Shown piece after piece: positions 39,472-47,706 of a stretch of 64,000 nucleotides of DNA. Within the stretch, counting starts at the first letter, position 1. Each line of letters opens with the position of its first letter. A program made the position numbers and the translations under genes. Under the pieces are notes generated by a model that saw only the letters and a list, made by a program, of their open reading frames with translations, did no database searches and had not been told where the DNA came from. The DNA is from CAZAPG01 sp964486935 (lineage in GTDB: Bacteria > Chloroflexota > Anaerolineae > 4572-78 > J111), in NCBI GenBank assembly GCA_964486935.1, contig CAZAPG010000033.1:15711-79710 (forward strand). The letters run 5' to 3'.

Positions 39472-40823
39472 TGTTTGGCATCGGTGTCCTTAAGGGACTG
39501 GGTATTACCTTTAAACACTTTATCAACACTTTTATTGATGATCTGAAATATTTTCCCAGCAGCGCCCTCAATGAAGAAGCGTTTGCCCGGCGGCAGGGGC
39601 CAGAAGGGGCCGGCCTGTTCACTGTAGAATATCCTGAGCAAAAGTTGCGGATTCCAGAGAATTTCCGCTTTATTCCATTTTTGCTGACAGATTACACCGT
39701 ATCCAAAGATGACCCCAACTTTGACCAAAAACAGTACTACGACCAAAACCGCTGCACCAGCTGCGGCATCTGCGCCAAGGTGTGCCCGCCCCAATGCATC
39801 TGGATTGTGCGCACCAACGACCCCGACACCGGCAAACCTATTCCGCAGCCGGCCGAGTTTTATATCGACACCGATATCTGCATGAACTGCGGCTACTGCG
39901 CCGAGTTCTGCCCCTTTGACGCCATCAAAATGGACCACGATTTTGAACTGGCCGATTACGAGCGCGAAGTGGGCCACGTGCATGATTTGGACCGGCTGCT
40001 CAAACCGGTTACGTACTACGCCGCCATCCGGCCCAACTGGTACGCCAAAGAAGAAGAAGCCAAGCGGCTGGCCGAAGAAGAAAAGCGGCGCAAAGAAGAA
40101 GAGCGCAGGCGACAGCAAGAAGAAAAAGCCGCCGCCAAAGCCGCCGAAGCAAAAGCAGACGACGGCCAGCAAGCTGATGCCGCTGCGCCCAAAAAGAAAA
40201 CTCCCGAAGAAATAAAAGCCCAACGCGAAGCGATGCTGGCCAAAAAACAGACTCGCGCCTCGCAGGGTGAAGAGGCCGCGCCGGCAGCCGAAACGCCAGC
40301 GGAACAGCCGGCCAAAGCCGATGATTTGACCAGAATTGAAGGCATTGGCCCGGTTATTTCCAAAGCGCTCGCTGCCGCCGGAATTACCACTTTTGCCGGG
40401 TTAGCCGCCAGCAAAGCAGACAATTTGCGCGACATTCTGCAAAAGGCCGAACTGCGGCAACTGCACGATCCCGGCACCTGGCCGGAGCAGGCCAAGCTGG
40501 CCGCCGAAGGCAAATGGGATGAGCTTGAAAAGTTGCAAGATGCGCTCAAAGGCGGCGTGCGCGCTTCCGATGATGATCTAACCAAAATCGAAGGTATTGG
40601 GCCGGTAATTTCTAAGGCGCTCAACGCTGCCGGCATTCGCACCTTCTCCCAACTGGCCTCGGCAGATGCGGGCCGGCTGAAACAAATTCTCGATGAAGCC
40701 AAACTTCGCCAAATCCACGATCCCGCTACCTGGCCGGAGCAGGCCAAACTGGCCGCCGAAGGCAAATGGGATGAGCTTGAAAAGTTGCAAGATGGGCTTA
40801 AAGGTGGCCGCCGGGTTGGGTAG
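39471..40823 (+). CDS. NuoI-like ferredoxin subunit with two C-terminal HhH repeats
   Basis: 450 residues; normal NuoI is about 160-180. Two [4Fe-4S] motifs are complete: Cys95, 98, 101, 105 and Cys137, 140, 143, 147. A Lys/Glu/Ala-rich, probably helical or coiled linker runs from about 190 to 283. Two repeats of about 80 residues (about 284-362 and 368-446) follow, each with DLTxIEGIGPVISKAL, a helix-hairpin-helix pattern, then TWPEQAKLAAEGKWDELEKL. Repeats of this kind (HhH_5/DUF4332-like) occur in proteins of several phyla, but a double copy on NuoI is unusual. It carries electrons from the N-module to NuoB. GGGGAGG lies before the ATG. Confidence 0.85.
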   Translation: MFGIGVLKGLGITFKHFINTFIDDLKYFPSSALNEEAFARRQGPEGAGLFTVEYPEQKLRIPENFRFIPFLLTDYTVSKDDPNFDQKQYYDQNRCTSCGICAKVCPPQCIWIVRTNDPDTGKPIPQPAEFYIDTDICMNCGYCAEFCPFDAIKMDHDFELADYEREVGHVHDLDRLLKPVTYYAAIRPNWYAKEEEAKRLAEEEKRRKEEERRRQQEEKAAAKAAEAKADDGQQADAAAPKKKTPEEIKAQREAMLAKKQTRASQGEEAAPAAETPAEQPAKADDLTRIEGIGPVISKALAAAGITTFAGLAASKADNLRDILQKAELRQLHDPGTWPEQAKLAAEGKWDELEKLQDALKGGVRASDDDLTKIEGIGPVISKALNAAGIRTFSQLASADAGRLKQILDEAKLRQIHDPATWPEQAKLAAEGKWDELEKLQDGLKGGRRVG

Positions 40824-40831
40824 AGACTGAA

Positions 40832-40896
40832 TAGTAATTGGTAAATAGTAATTGAACGATGAAGCAACTGCCAAATTATTAATTACCAGTCACTAA
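40832..40896. repeat. AT-rich dispersed inverted repeat, copy 2
   Basis: TAGTAATTGGTAAATAGTAA-type sequence faces TTAATTACCAGTCACTA with several mismatches. It belongs to the same family as the elements at 14492-14541 and 56378-56414. Confidence 0.6.
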
Positions 40897-40915
40897 CAAC
40901 AAACAGGAGGGAGCA

Positions 40916-41389
40916 ATGGAGTATATTGCCTTAATTGTTGGACTTGCCGGCCTGCTAATGGCCTGGGGCGCCAATCGAAAAAACAAGAACCTGCAAGAAC
41001 GAATTGCCCAAACCAACAGCCGTATTTACAACCTGCGGCGCGAACTTCAAGAAACTGTTGAACAGGCGCAACAGGAACAAATGAAACTAAAGTTTGAAGT
41101 GCTCAAACTCCAGGGCAATTTAAAGGTTGCGCCCGAAATGAAAATTGGCGAGATTATGGCCATTCATCCCCAGGCGGGGCAGGTGCTGGCCGGTTTTCAC
41201 CTGGGGGGCTGCTCCAGCTGCTCTGTTGACGACCGGCAATCGCTGGCCGAAGCCGCCGTGCTGAACGGGCGCGAGCTGGAGCCTATTTTGGTGGCGTTGA
41301 ACAACCTCATTACCCAAGATAGCAACGGCAGCAACGGCGCCATCCCGCCGGAGCGGCTCAAAATGCCCAACGTCGAACTTCATTTCTAG
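40916..41389 (+). CDS. Membrane-anchored coiled-coil protein with DUF1858-like domain
   Basis: 157 residues, with an excellent AGGAGGGAGC ribosome site. An N-terminal transmembrane helix (about 3-20) is followed by a coiled coil (about 23-70, Gln/Glu-rich). Residues about 78-135 (MKIGEIMAIHPQAGQVLAGF, then GGCSSCSVDDRQSLAEAA) match the DUF1858 pattern, including the CxxC pair. Such domains are found with hybrid-cluster and Fe-S proteins and may bind a metal or act in redox chemistry. It lies between nuo and ars genes with no clear operon link. A terminator-like hairpin follows. Confidence 0.7.
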   Translation: MEYIALIVGLAGLLMAWGANRKNKNLQERIAQTNSRIYNLRRELQETVEQAQQEQMKLKFEVLKLQGNLKVAPEMKIGEIMAIHPQAGQVLAGFHLGGCSSCSVDDRQSLAEAAVLNGRELEPILVALNNLITQDSNGSNGAIPPERLKMPNVELHF

Positions 41390-41400
41390 CAAAAAATTTT

Positions 41401-41425
41401 AAGGTCTGTCATCTTGACAGACCTT
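41401..41425 (+). terminator. Hairpin that also contains the arsR -35 box
   Basis: AAGGTCTGTCA (41401-41411) pairs with TGACAGACCTT (41415-41425), followed by AATTTA rather than a true T-run. The stem includes TTGACA, the likely -35 element of arsR, so it may have a role in DNA as well as RNA. Confidence 0.55.
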
Positions 41426-41468
41426 AATTTATAAGGTATCATATCGACATATTTATAATTGTCTATAT
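41414..41468 (+). promoter_or_regulatory. arsR promoter with overlapping operator
   Basis: TTGACA (41414-41419) and TATCAT (41437-41442) are 17 bases apart. ATATCGACA (41441-41449) and TGTCTATAT (41460-41468) form an imperfect palindrome starting inside the -10 box. Binding there would block RNA polymerase, the usual mechanism of ArsR autorepression. A related AT-rich stretch occurs at 41832-41857 before arsM. Confidence 0.7.
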
Positions 41469-41492
41469 AATTAACACCGAGACAATTCTGCA

Positions 41493-41813
41493 ATGACTAA
41501 TTTTGACATGATTGCCTTTTGTAAAGCTCTGGGGGATGAGACCCGCCAGCGTATTTTAGAAATATTGCAAACCCAGGGCGAGCAATGCGTCAGTGACCTG
41601 GTAGAGATGTTCAACGTGTCGCAGCCAACCATCTCCCATCATCTCAATTTTCTCAAGCAAGCCAACCTGGTAACCAGCCACCGCGAAGGCAAGCAAATTT
41701 ACTACCGGGCCAACCAGGATAACATCACCGAGTGCTGCGGCATGTTGTTTACCAAGTTTGTCCCCACCGATATCAATCTGGCCGAGTTTGTAATGGCAGA
41801 AAAAGAGTCCTGA
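41493..41813 (+). CDS. arsR: ArsR/SmtB-family metalloregulator
   Basis: 106 residues. The winged helix has the recognition segment VSQPTISHHLNFLKQANLV and wing HREGKQIYYR. The classical ELCVCDL metal box is changed to EQCVSDL, leaving one cysteine (Cys32). Additional cysteines are Cys10 and the vicinal pair Cys81-Cys82 near the C-terminus. Arsenite sensing could use Cys32 with the CC pair, a different geometry from E. coli ArsR. It probably represses itself and arsM, which follows 63 bases later, until arsenite binds. Confidence 0.85.
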   Translation: MTNFDMIAFCKALGDETRQRILEILQTQGEQCVSDLVEMFNVSQPTISHHLNFLKQANLVTSHREGKQIYYRANQDNITECCGMLFTKFVPTDINLAEFVMAEKES

Positions 41814-41831
41814 TAACTCTTTTTTTGCCTG

Positions 41832-41857
41832 AATATATAGATATATTTATATACGTA
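41832..41857 (+). promoter_or_regulatory. AT-rich operator-like site before arsM
   Basis: The stretch ATATATAGATATATTTATAT and flanking bases resemble the operator upstream of arsR. It precedes the GAGAGGAG ribosome site of arsM and may give arsM its own ArsR control. Confidence 0.4.
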
Positions 41858-41876
41858 TTTTCGAGAGGAGATTTTT

Positions 41877-42836
41877 ATGACTACCAGCACCAAAGATATG
41901 AAAGAGCAGGTCAAAGAGCGTTACGGCGCTATTGCCAAAAATTTTCAGAACATCGCTGAAAATTCTATAGAAGAGCTGGCCGCCGGCGACTCGTTGGCAA
42001 GCGCAAGCTGTTGCGGCCCCACATGTTGCAACCCCATCGAGACAACCGCCACCGATGGCCGGCTATATCAGGTAGCCGATGGCGTGAGTTGCAGCCCCAC
42101 CGGCTCGGCCAACGATGCCACCCTGGCTCAAGCCCTCTACGGCGCCGGTACCCTGGCCGATTTGCCCGAAACCGTCACCGGCATCTCGCTGGGCTGTGGC
42201 GACCCGATTACCCTGGCTAATCTCAAACCCGGCGAAACCGTCCTCGACCTCGGCTCCGGCGGGGGGATTGATTGTTTTCTGGCCGCCAAAGCGGTTGGGC
42301 CTGCGGGCCGGGTTATCGGTGTGGATATGACCGACAGCATGTTGCAACTGGCTAACAAAAACAAGGCCAAATTGGGCGTCAACAATGTTGAATTTCGCAA
42401 AGGCGAAATTGAAAACCTGCCGGTGGATGACAACAGCGTTGACGTGATAATCTCAAACTGCGTTATCAACCTCTCGCCCGATAAAGACGCGGTTTTCAAA
42501 GAGGCCTTTCGGGTGCTCAAACCGGGCGCGCGCTTTACCGTGTCGGATATGGTCACTGAGGGCGAGTTCCCCGAACAGTTGCGAAACAATGTCAATGCCT
42601 GGGCCGGCTGTATCAGCGGCGCGCTGGACCAGGCAGACTATTTGCAAAAATTACGCAAGGCCGGCTTTGTTGACGTGCATGTTGAGTCGCGCAAATCATA
42701 CGGACTGGAAAACCTTGATGAACTGGACGCCGACAGCCGCGATGCCCTGAGCAAAGGCGTCGATTGGGCAAGCGTGCCCCAAAACGCGCGGCTGTACAGC
42801 GCCCGGATTGTGGCCCGCAAGCCGGAAAGAGCGTAG
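41877..42836 (+). CDS. arsM: Arsenite S-adenosylmethionine methyltransferase
   Basis: 319 residues. A cysteine-rich N-terminal segment (SCCGPTCCNP) lies at about residues 42-51, then SLGCGDP. The AdoMet site is VLDLGSGGGIDCFLAA with GRVIGVDMT. The family motifs SNCVINLSPDK and the Cys in WAGCISGAL are present; cysteines at these positions bind As(III) in ArsM. It methylates arsenite to methylated, partly volatile forms. It is co-transcribed with arsR. No arsenite efflux pump is present in this window. Confidence 0.9.
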   Translation: MTTSTKDMKEQVKERYGAIAKNFQNIAENSIEELAAGDSLASASCCGPTCCNPIETTATDGRLYQVADGVSCSPTGSANDATLAQALYGAGTLADLPETVTGISLGCGDPITLANLKPGETVLDLGSGGGIDCFLAAKAVGPAGRVIGVDMTDSMLQLANKNKAKLGVNNVEFRKGEIENLPVDDNSVDVIISNCVINLSPDKDAVFKEAFRVLKPGARFTVSDMVTEGEFPEQLRNNVNAWAGCISGALDQADYLQKLRKAGFVDVHVESRKSYGLENLDELDADSRDALSKGVDWASVPQNARLYSARIVARKPERA

Positions 42837-42879
42837 CGGATAACCTGCCTGCCGCATCGAATAACGGACGAAAGACCGG

Positions 42880-42907
42880 GGACGAAAGACCAAATTAGCT
42901 TTCGTCC
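42880..42907. repeat. Low-complexity GACGAAAGAC inverted repeat
   Basis: GGACGAAAG (42880-42888) pairs with CTTTCGTCC (42899-42907). Nearby are further variants (ACGAAAGACC, TTTGTCTTTTGTCC). This intergenic type of degenerate repeat recurs in other forms across the window. Confidence 0.6.
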
Positions 42908-42961
42908 TTTGTCTTTTGTCCTTCGCTCTGTAAAATGTTCCAATTCTCCCCCATATCTTGT

Positions 42962-42990
42962 TCGACAGATAACCCCCGCTCAAGTATAAT
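42962..42990 (+). promoter_or_regulatory. Promoter giving a near-leaderless transcript
   Basis: TCGACA (42962-42967) and TATAAT (42985-42990) are 17 bases apart. The ATG is at 42999, only 8 bases after the -10 box, and there is no ribosome site. Transcription should begin at or within a base or two of the start codon. Confidence 0.75.
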
Positions 42991-42998
42991 CTCTCCCT

Positions 42999-43799
42999 AT
43001 GAGCGATGACACCTCAAACGCGGCCTGGCTGGAAGAGGAAACCGCCCGGCGCTACCACATTTTTACCCAAAAAACTACGATGTACCAGGAGTTGAGCCGG
43101 GCGCTGGTTGACCTGGCTAACATTCAGCCGGGTATGCGCGTGCTGGATATTGGCTGCGGCACCGGCGTGTCTACCCAAAGGGCGCTCCAAAAATTGAGTG
43201 GCCGCGGCCATATTTATGGGCTGGACATCTCCGGGCCAATGCTGACGATTGCCCGCGAGCAAATTGTATCCGAGCAGGTCACTTTCTGGCAGGCCGATGC
43301 CGCCGAAGTGGTTGACCTGCTTATGGACGACCCGCCGGTAGAGCGGATTATCTGCAATTCGGTCTTTTGGCAGATGCGCCACAAATCGGCGGTGCTGCTG
43401 GCGCTGCGGCAGGTGCTGGCATCAGATGGGCTGTTCGCGTTCAATGTGCCGGAGCCATATTTTATTTTTAAGGATATCCCGCGCAGCCCCAAAGTGAGCC
43501 TGTTGTTCAAACAACTGGCCGCCGAACGGTACGGCGTGGGCCAGCAGGATATGCGCACCATGCGCGTCTTTTTGCAAAATCACGGCTTTGAACTGCTCGC
43601 CGCCAAAGAGTTTGAGCGCGTCCGCTCCGCCGAAGAGAGCTATCTTTTTTTCAAACTACCCGTTGCCACCTCGTGGATGGAGCCGCCCCTTGATTACGCC
43701 ACCCGCATGGCCCTGCTGGAAGAGGCTCGCCAACTGGCCCAACCTGACCAGCCGGTGAAGCAAAGGTGGATGTATTTTGTAACGCGGCCCACTTTATGA
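42999..43799 (+). CDS. Class I SAM-dependent methyltransferase
   Basis: 266 residues. The AdoMet-binding motif is VLDIGCGTGVSTQ, followed by GHIYGLDIS and, after the core, an extended C-terminal part (VGQQDMRTMRVFLQNHGFEL). The substrate is unknown. The mRNA is probably leaderless. It lies 12 bases before polX, with an AGGAG box between, so the two form an operon; the pairing with a DNA-repair polymerase has no obvious meaning. Confidence 0.75.
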   Translation: MSDDTSNAAWLEEETARRYHIFTQKTTMYQELSRALVDLANIQPGMRVLDIGCGTGVSTQRALQKLSGRGHIYGLDISGPMLTIAREQIVSEQVTFWQADAAEVVDLLMDDPPVERIICNSVFWQMRHKSAVLLALRQVLASDGLFAFNVPEPYFIFKDIPRSPKVSLLFKQLAAERYGVGQQDMRTMRVFLQNHGFELLAAKEFERVRSAEESYLFFKLPVATSWMEPPLDYATRMALLEEARQLAQPDQPVKQRWMYFVTRPTL

Positions 43800-43811
43800 T
43801 AGGAGACATGA

Positions 43812-45539
43812 ATGGCAAGATTGACCAACCAGGAAGTCGCCAAACTTTTTAACAACATCGCCGGATTGCTGGAGATAAAAGGCGAAAACCGCTTTAAGGT
43901 GCTGGCCTATCGCAAGGCCGCCGATAACATCAACCACCTGGGCCAGGATTTGTACGGCCTGTGGGAGTCGGGCCAGAACCTGAAGGATATCGAAGGGATC
44001 GGCCAGGCCATTGCCGATAAAATTGACGAACTATTCAGCACCGGTAAACTGGGTTTTTGGGAAAAACTGATTACCCGGATACCCGAAAGCCTGACCGAAG
44101 TGCTGGACATCCCCGATGTTGGCCCCAAGCTGGCTAAACTCATGTGGGAGGAGTTGGGGCTGATTACCGTGGCCCAGGTCAAAGAGGCCGCCCAGCAGGG
44201 GCGTCTGCGCCACCTGTCTCGCATGGGCGAAAAGAGCGAGGCCCGCATTTTAGCCAGTATTCAGGCGCTGGAGCGCCGCCAAACCGACCGCGTCCATTTG
44301 GGCGTGGCCTGGCCGCTGGCTATGCGGGTGCTGGCCGCGCTAAAGGCGCTGCCGGAGGCGCAAAAAGTTGAGGCCGCCGGCAGCCTGCGCCGCATGCGAG
44401 AAACCATTGGCGACCTGGATTTTCTGGCCGCCACCGATAACCCCGCGCCGGTTATGGCAGCCTTTAAATCCCTGCCCGATGTGGCCGAAGTGATTGCCGC
44501 CGGCGAAACTAAAACCTCGGTGCGCTTTGCCAACGGCTTGCAGGCCGACCTGCGCTGCCTGGAGCCGCAACGCTGGGGCACGGCCCTGCAATATTTTACC
44601 GGCAGCAAAAATCACAACGTAAAAATCAGGGAGCTGGCCCAGAAAAAAGGCTTCAGCCTCAATGAGTATGCCCTCACCCGCGAAAGCGATGGCCAAAAGC
44701 TGCTTTTTGAGGAGGAAGCCGCGCTCTATGAATTTTTGGGGTTGCGCTACATTCCGCCCTATCTGCGTGAGGATTGGGGCGAGATTGAAGCCGCGCTCAA
44801 GGGAAATTTGCCGGCTGGCCTGTCTGCCAATGACATCAAGGGCGAGGTTCATTGCCACTCCACCTGGAGCGACGGTCACAACACTATCGAAGAGATGGCC
44901 CAGGCGGCGCTGGCTCGCGGCTACAGCTACCTGGCCATTACCGACCACTCTCAAAGCCTGGGCGTGGCCAATGGCCTGACCCCGGAACGGCTGCGCCGGC
45001 AGCGGCAAGAGATTGAGCAGGCGCAGGCCCGCGTGCCGGGCATCCGGCTGTGGCAGGGCGTCGAAATGGAAGTAAAGGCCGATGGCTCGCTGGACTACCC
45101 CGACGAGGTGCTGGCCGAGCTTGATTTTGTGGTGGCCTCGGTGCATACCGGGCTGCGGCAAGAGCGCGACACGCTGACCCGGCGGGCGCTGGCCGCCATC
45201 AACAACCCCTATGTGAAGCTGCTGGGCCACCCCAGCGGTCGCCTGTTAACCAAACGGGAGGGCGGCGATTTTGATATGGAGGCAATTATGAAGGCCGCCG
45301 CCGAAACCGGAACCATGCTGGAAATCAACGCCTCGCCGGAGCGGCTGGATTTAAGCGACGCCCACATTCACCGGGCCATTGAGTTGGGCGTCAAGCTGGT
45401 TATCAATTGCGACGCCCATAGCGTTGATGATTTTGACAACCTTCATTTTGGCGTGGCTACGGCCTGCCGGGGTTGGGCGTCTGCTGAAAATATTGCCAAC
45501 ACCCTGCCGCCGGATGAGTTTGTTGCTCTGCTCAAGTAG
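43812..45539 (+). CDS. polX: Family X DNA polymerase with PHP 3'-5' exonuclease domain
   Basis: 575 residues, normal length. The N-terminal HhH domains (DIEGIGQAIADKIDEL, then DIPDVGPKLAKLMW) bind DNA. The polymerase core contains GSLRRMRETIGDLDF with two catalytic aspartates, and the third is in NGLQADLRCL. The PHP domain begins GEVHCHSTWSDG and has LAITDHSQ and NINASPERLD-like metal ligands. Bacterial PolX fills gaps in base-excision repair and proofreads through PHP. An AGGAG site precedes the ATG. Confidence 0.92.
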   Translation: MARLTNQEVAKLFNNIAGLLEIKGENRFKVLAYRKAADNINHLGQDLYGLWESGQNLKDIEGIGQAIADKIDELFSTGKLGFWEKLITRIPESLTEVLDIPDVGPKLAKLMWEELGLITVAQVKEAAQQGRLRHLSRMGEKSEARILASIQALERRQTDRVHLGVAWPLAMRVLAALKALPEAQKVEAAGSLRRMRETIGDLDFLAATDNPAPVMAAFKSLPDVAEVIAAGETKTSVRFANGLQADLRCLEPQRWGTALQYFTGSKNHNVKIRELAQKKGFSLNEYALTRESDGQKLLFEEEAALYEFLGLRYIPPYLREDWGEIEAALKGNLPAGLSANDIKGEVHCHSTWSDGHNTIEEMAQAALARGYSYLAITDHSQSLGVANGLTPERLRRQRQEIEQAQARVPGIRLWQGVEMEVKADGSLDYPDEVLAELDFVVASVHTGLRQERDTLTRRALAAINNPYVKLLGHPSGRLLTKREGGDFDMEAIMKAAAETGTMLEINASPERLDLSDAHIHRAIELGVKLVINCDAHSVDDFDNLHFGVATACRGWASAENIANTLPPDEFVALLK

Positions 45540-45566
45540 CCTGAACTCCCAGTTTTCAAAATAAAA

Positions 45567-46994
45567 ATGTTTCAACGCGCCAAATGCAAACTCGGGTTCG
45601 CCTCTGGTGGGTGGGGCGGCGAGCGCCACCGGTTGTTTACGCTGGTGGTGTTTGTTATTTTAGCCTCGCTGGATAACGCTGCCAGAGGCGTTTTTCCGCC
45701 GCTGTATGCGGTCATGGCCCGCGATTTGGGCGTAGATGAGTCAAGCCTGGGTTTTGTTTCGGCGGTGACAATTTTGGCGGTGGCCGTAACCGGGGTGTTG
45801 TGGGGCTACTGGGGCGACCGCAGCAGCCGCAAACGTTTGCTGTTTTACGGCACGCTCATTTGGAGCGCGGCCATGTTTTTAACCGGCCTGGCCCAAACTT
45901 ACGCCCAGCTTTTTATTTTTCAATTGATAACGGCGGTGGGCATTGGCTGTATTGCCTCGGTGGGCTTTAGCGTGGTGAGCGATTTTATTCCACCGGGCCG
46001 GCGGGGGTTGGCCATGAGTTTTTGGGGTCTCTCGCAGGGGGGCGGCGGGGGGGTCGGCGCGATGCTGGGCGGGTTGCTGGGGGCGCACAACTGGCCGCTG
46101 CCCTTTTTTGCGGTGGCCATCGCCGGCTTTGTCTTTGCCCTGCTCTATTTGTTGACTTTTGAGCCGGAGCGCGGTCGCGCCGAACCGGAACTGGCGGCGA
46201 TGTTTGAGGCAGGGAAACAGTATGCGCATCGCATTAAACTTGCGGATATTGCTTACATCCTTACCAAGCCGTCCAATATCTGGATTATGCTCCAGGCATT
46301 TTTTGCCACGGTAGTTTATGGTTCGCTGGTATGGATGCCCCGGCTGTTTATTGCCCGCGTTGAGGCCGCCGGCTACTCGCTGGAAACGGCCACCATTGCC
46401 GGAAATCTCTATTCGCTGTTGTTTCAAACCGGGTTTTATTTTGCGATTGTGGCCGGGCATTTGGGCGACCGCTGGCAGCGGCGCTCACCGGGGGGGCGGG
46501 CGCGCCTGTCGGGCGCGGCTATTCTGGCCTCTGTTCCTTTTCAAATAGCCGTATTTTTTGTGCCGCTGCTCAATTTGAACCTGCCGGCGGCGGGCAGCGT
46601 GATGCAAGTGACCCTGGCTACGCTGGTCAGTATTATGACTAACCCGTGGGTGGCGGGGGCGTTTGGGCTGGCTTTGGCGGCGGTCGCTTTTTCATCGGCT
46701 GATATCCCTAACCGTCGTGCGCTCATTACCGATGTGAATTTGCCGGAGCATCGCGGCACGGTGATTGGTTTGATTTCGGTGGCGGTAGGGGTGGGGCTGG
46801 CAGTGGGCAACGCGCTGGCGGGCATCGGCTTTGAGTATCTGGCCGGCCGGTTTGCGCCGCCGCTCAATTATGCGCTGGGGTTGGCTTTATTTCAACTGGT
46901 GTTTATTCCGGCGGGGTGGTGCTACTACCGGCTGTCGAAAACAGCCGCAGGCGATATTGCAGAGGTTAAACAACTGCTGGCAAAACGGGCTTAA
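45567..46994 (+). CDS. MFS transporter
   Basis: 475 residues with about twelve transmembrane helices. The loop 2-3 motif is GYWGDRSSRKRLL, close to the MFS signature GxxxDRxGRR. A cytoplasmic central loop (about 195-225) and GHLGDRWQRRSPG in the second half support the 6+6 layout. The substrate cannot be told. It lies 27 bases after polX but without a clear ribosome site, so its expression is uncertain. Confidence 0.85.
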   Translation: MFQRAKCKLGFASGGWGGERHRLFTLVVFVILASLDNAARGVFPPLYAVMARDLGVDESSLGFVSAVTILAVAVTGVLWGYWGDRSSRKRLLFYGTLIWSAAMFLTGLAQTYAQLFIFQLITAVGIGCIASVGFSVVSDFIPPGRRGLAMSFWGLSQGGGGGVGAMLGGLLGAHNWPLPFFAVAIAGFVFALLYLLTFEPERGRAEPELAAMFEAGKQYAHRIKLADIAYILTKPSNIWIMLQAFFATVVYGSLVWMPRLFIARVEAAGYSLETATIAGNLYSLLFQTGFYFAIVAGHLGDRWQRRSPGGRARLSGAAILASVPFQIAVFFVPLLNLNLPAAGSVMQVTLATLVSIMTNPWVAGAFGLALAAVAFSSADIPNRRALITDVNLPEHRGTVIGLISVAVGVGLAVGNALAGIGFEYLAGRFAPPLNYALGLALFQLVFIPAGWCYYRLSKTAAGDIAEVKQLLAKRA

Positions 46995-47006
46995 GCTTAG
47001 CTGATT

Positions 47007-47384
47007 TTAACTTTTTACCCTTGACTCATCTGCCGCCAGTTTTTTGATGTGGGCAACCAGTTCATCCAGGCGGGCCGGTTTAACCAGATAATCGTTGGCG
47101 CCCTCTTCCATCGCCCGGTGAACCTGGTCGGAGTTGACCACCGCCGATAGAATTAAAATTGGCACCTGGCTAAACGAGCGAATCTCGCGGCAAACTTGCC
47201 AGCCGTCAACATTGGGCATCATCAAATCAAGAACAATTACATCGGGGTTTAGCTGTTGAGTAACGCTAATACCCTCCAGGCCAGAATTGACTGTAGTGAC
47301 TTCAAAACCTTCTGGTGGCAGAACCAGTTCCAACATATCGGTGATACTGGGGTTATCATCAATAATTAATAGTTTGGTTGCCAT
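47007..47384 (-). CDS. Single-domain response regulator (CheY-like receiver)
   Basis: 125 residues from the ATG at 47384. IIDDNP holds the acidic pair, VIVLDLMMPNVDGW the phospho-acceptor aspartate, LILSA the conserved Ser/Thr and DYLVKPARLDEL the conserved lysine. There is no output domain, so it signals by protein contact or phosphotransfer. No kinase gene is adjacent; the orphan kinase at 16601 is too far away to link. A TATAAT on the minus strand at 47607-47602 may be its promoter, giving a leader of about 200 bases. Confidence 0.85.
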   Translation of the reverse strand: MATKLLIIDDNPSITDMLELVLPPEGFEVTTVNSGLEGISVTQQLNPDVIVLDLMMPNVDGWQVCREIRSFSQVPILILSAVVNSDQVHRAMEEGANDYLVKPARLDELVAHIKKLAADESRVKS

Positions 47385-47706
47385 AGCGCCCACATCTGTA
47401 AATTTCAATATATCGTCGTCAGAAGAATTTTAAAGATTAATAGCCGGCTCTGGCTAACATCAGCGGGTAATGAGTTGTTAAATGGCAACTGGTTCTTTTG
47501 TGAGTTTGGTTTGAGGTTAGGGATGAGCAGAGGTAAATACGTCACTGGTGATGCGTTCCCTTTGAGGTCCGACTAATCCTTCTCTCCTTTTTGATGTTCC
47601 CATTATACACTGAAACTATTTTAACTAACATTACAATATTGTTACAAATCTTGATAATTGACCGGGCCAACTTTTTTATAAAACGCTCTTGCACTATAAT
47701 CTGTTT
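47385..47706. promoter_or_regulatory. Divergent promoter region, response regulator and methyltransferase
   Basis: No gene is seen in these 322 bases. A minus-strand TATAAT is at 47607-47602. A plus-strand TATAAT at 47695-47700 lies 6 bases before the ATG at 47707. The latter gives a leaderless start; its -35 region is T-rich and weak. Confidence 0.55.
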
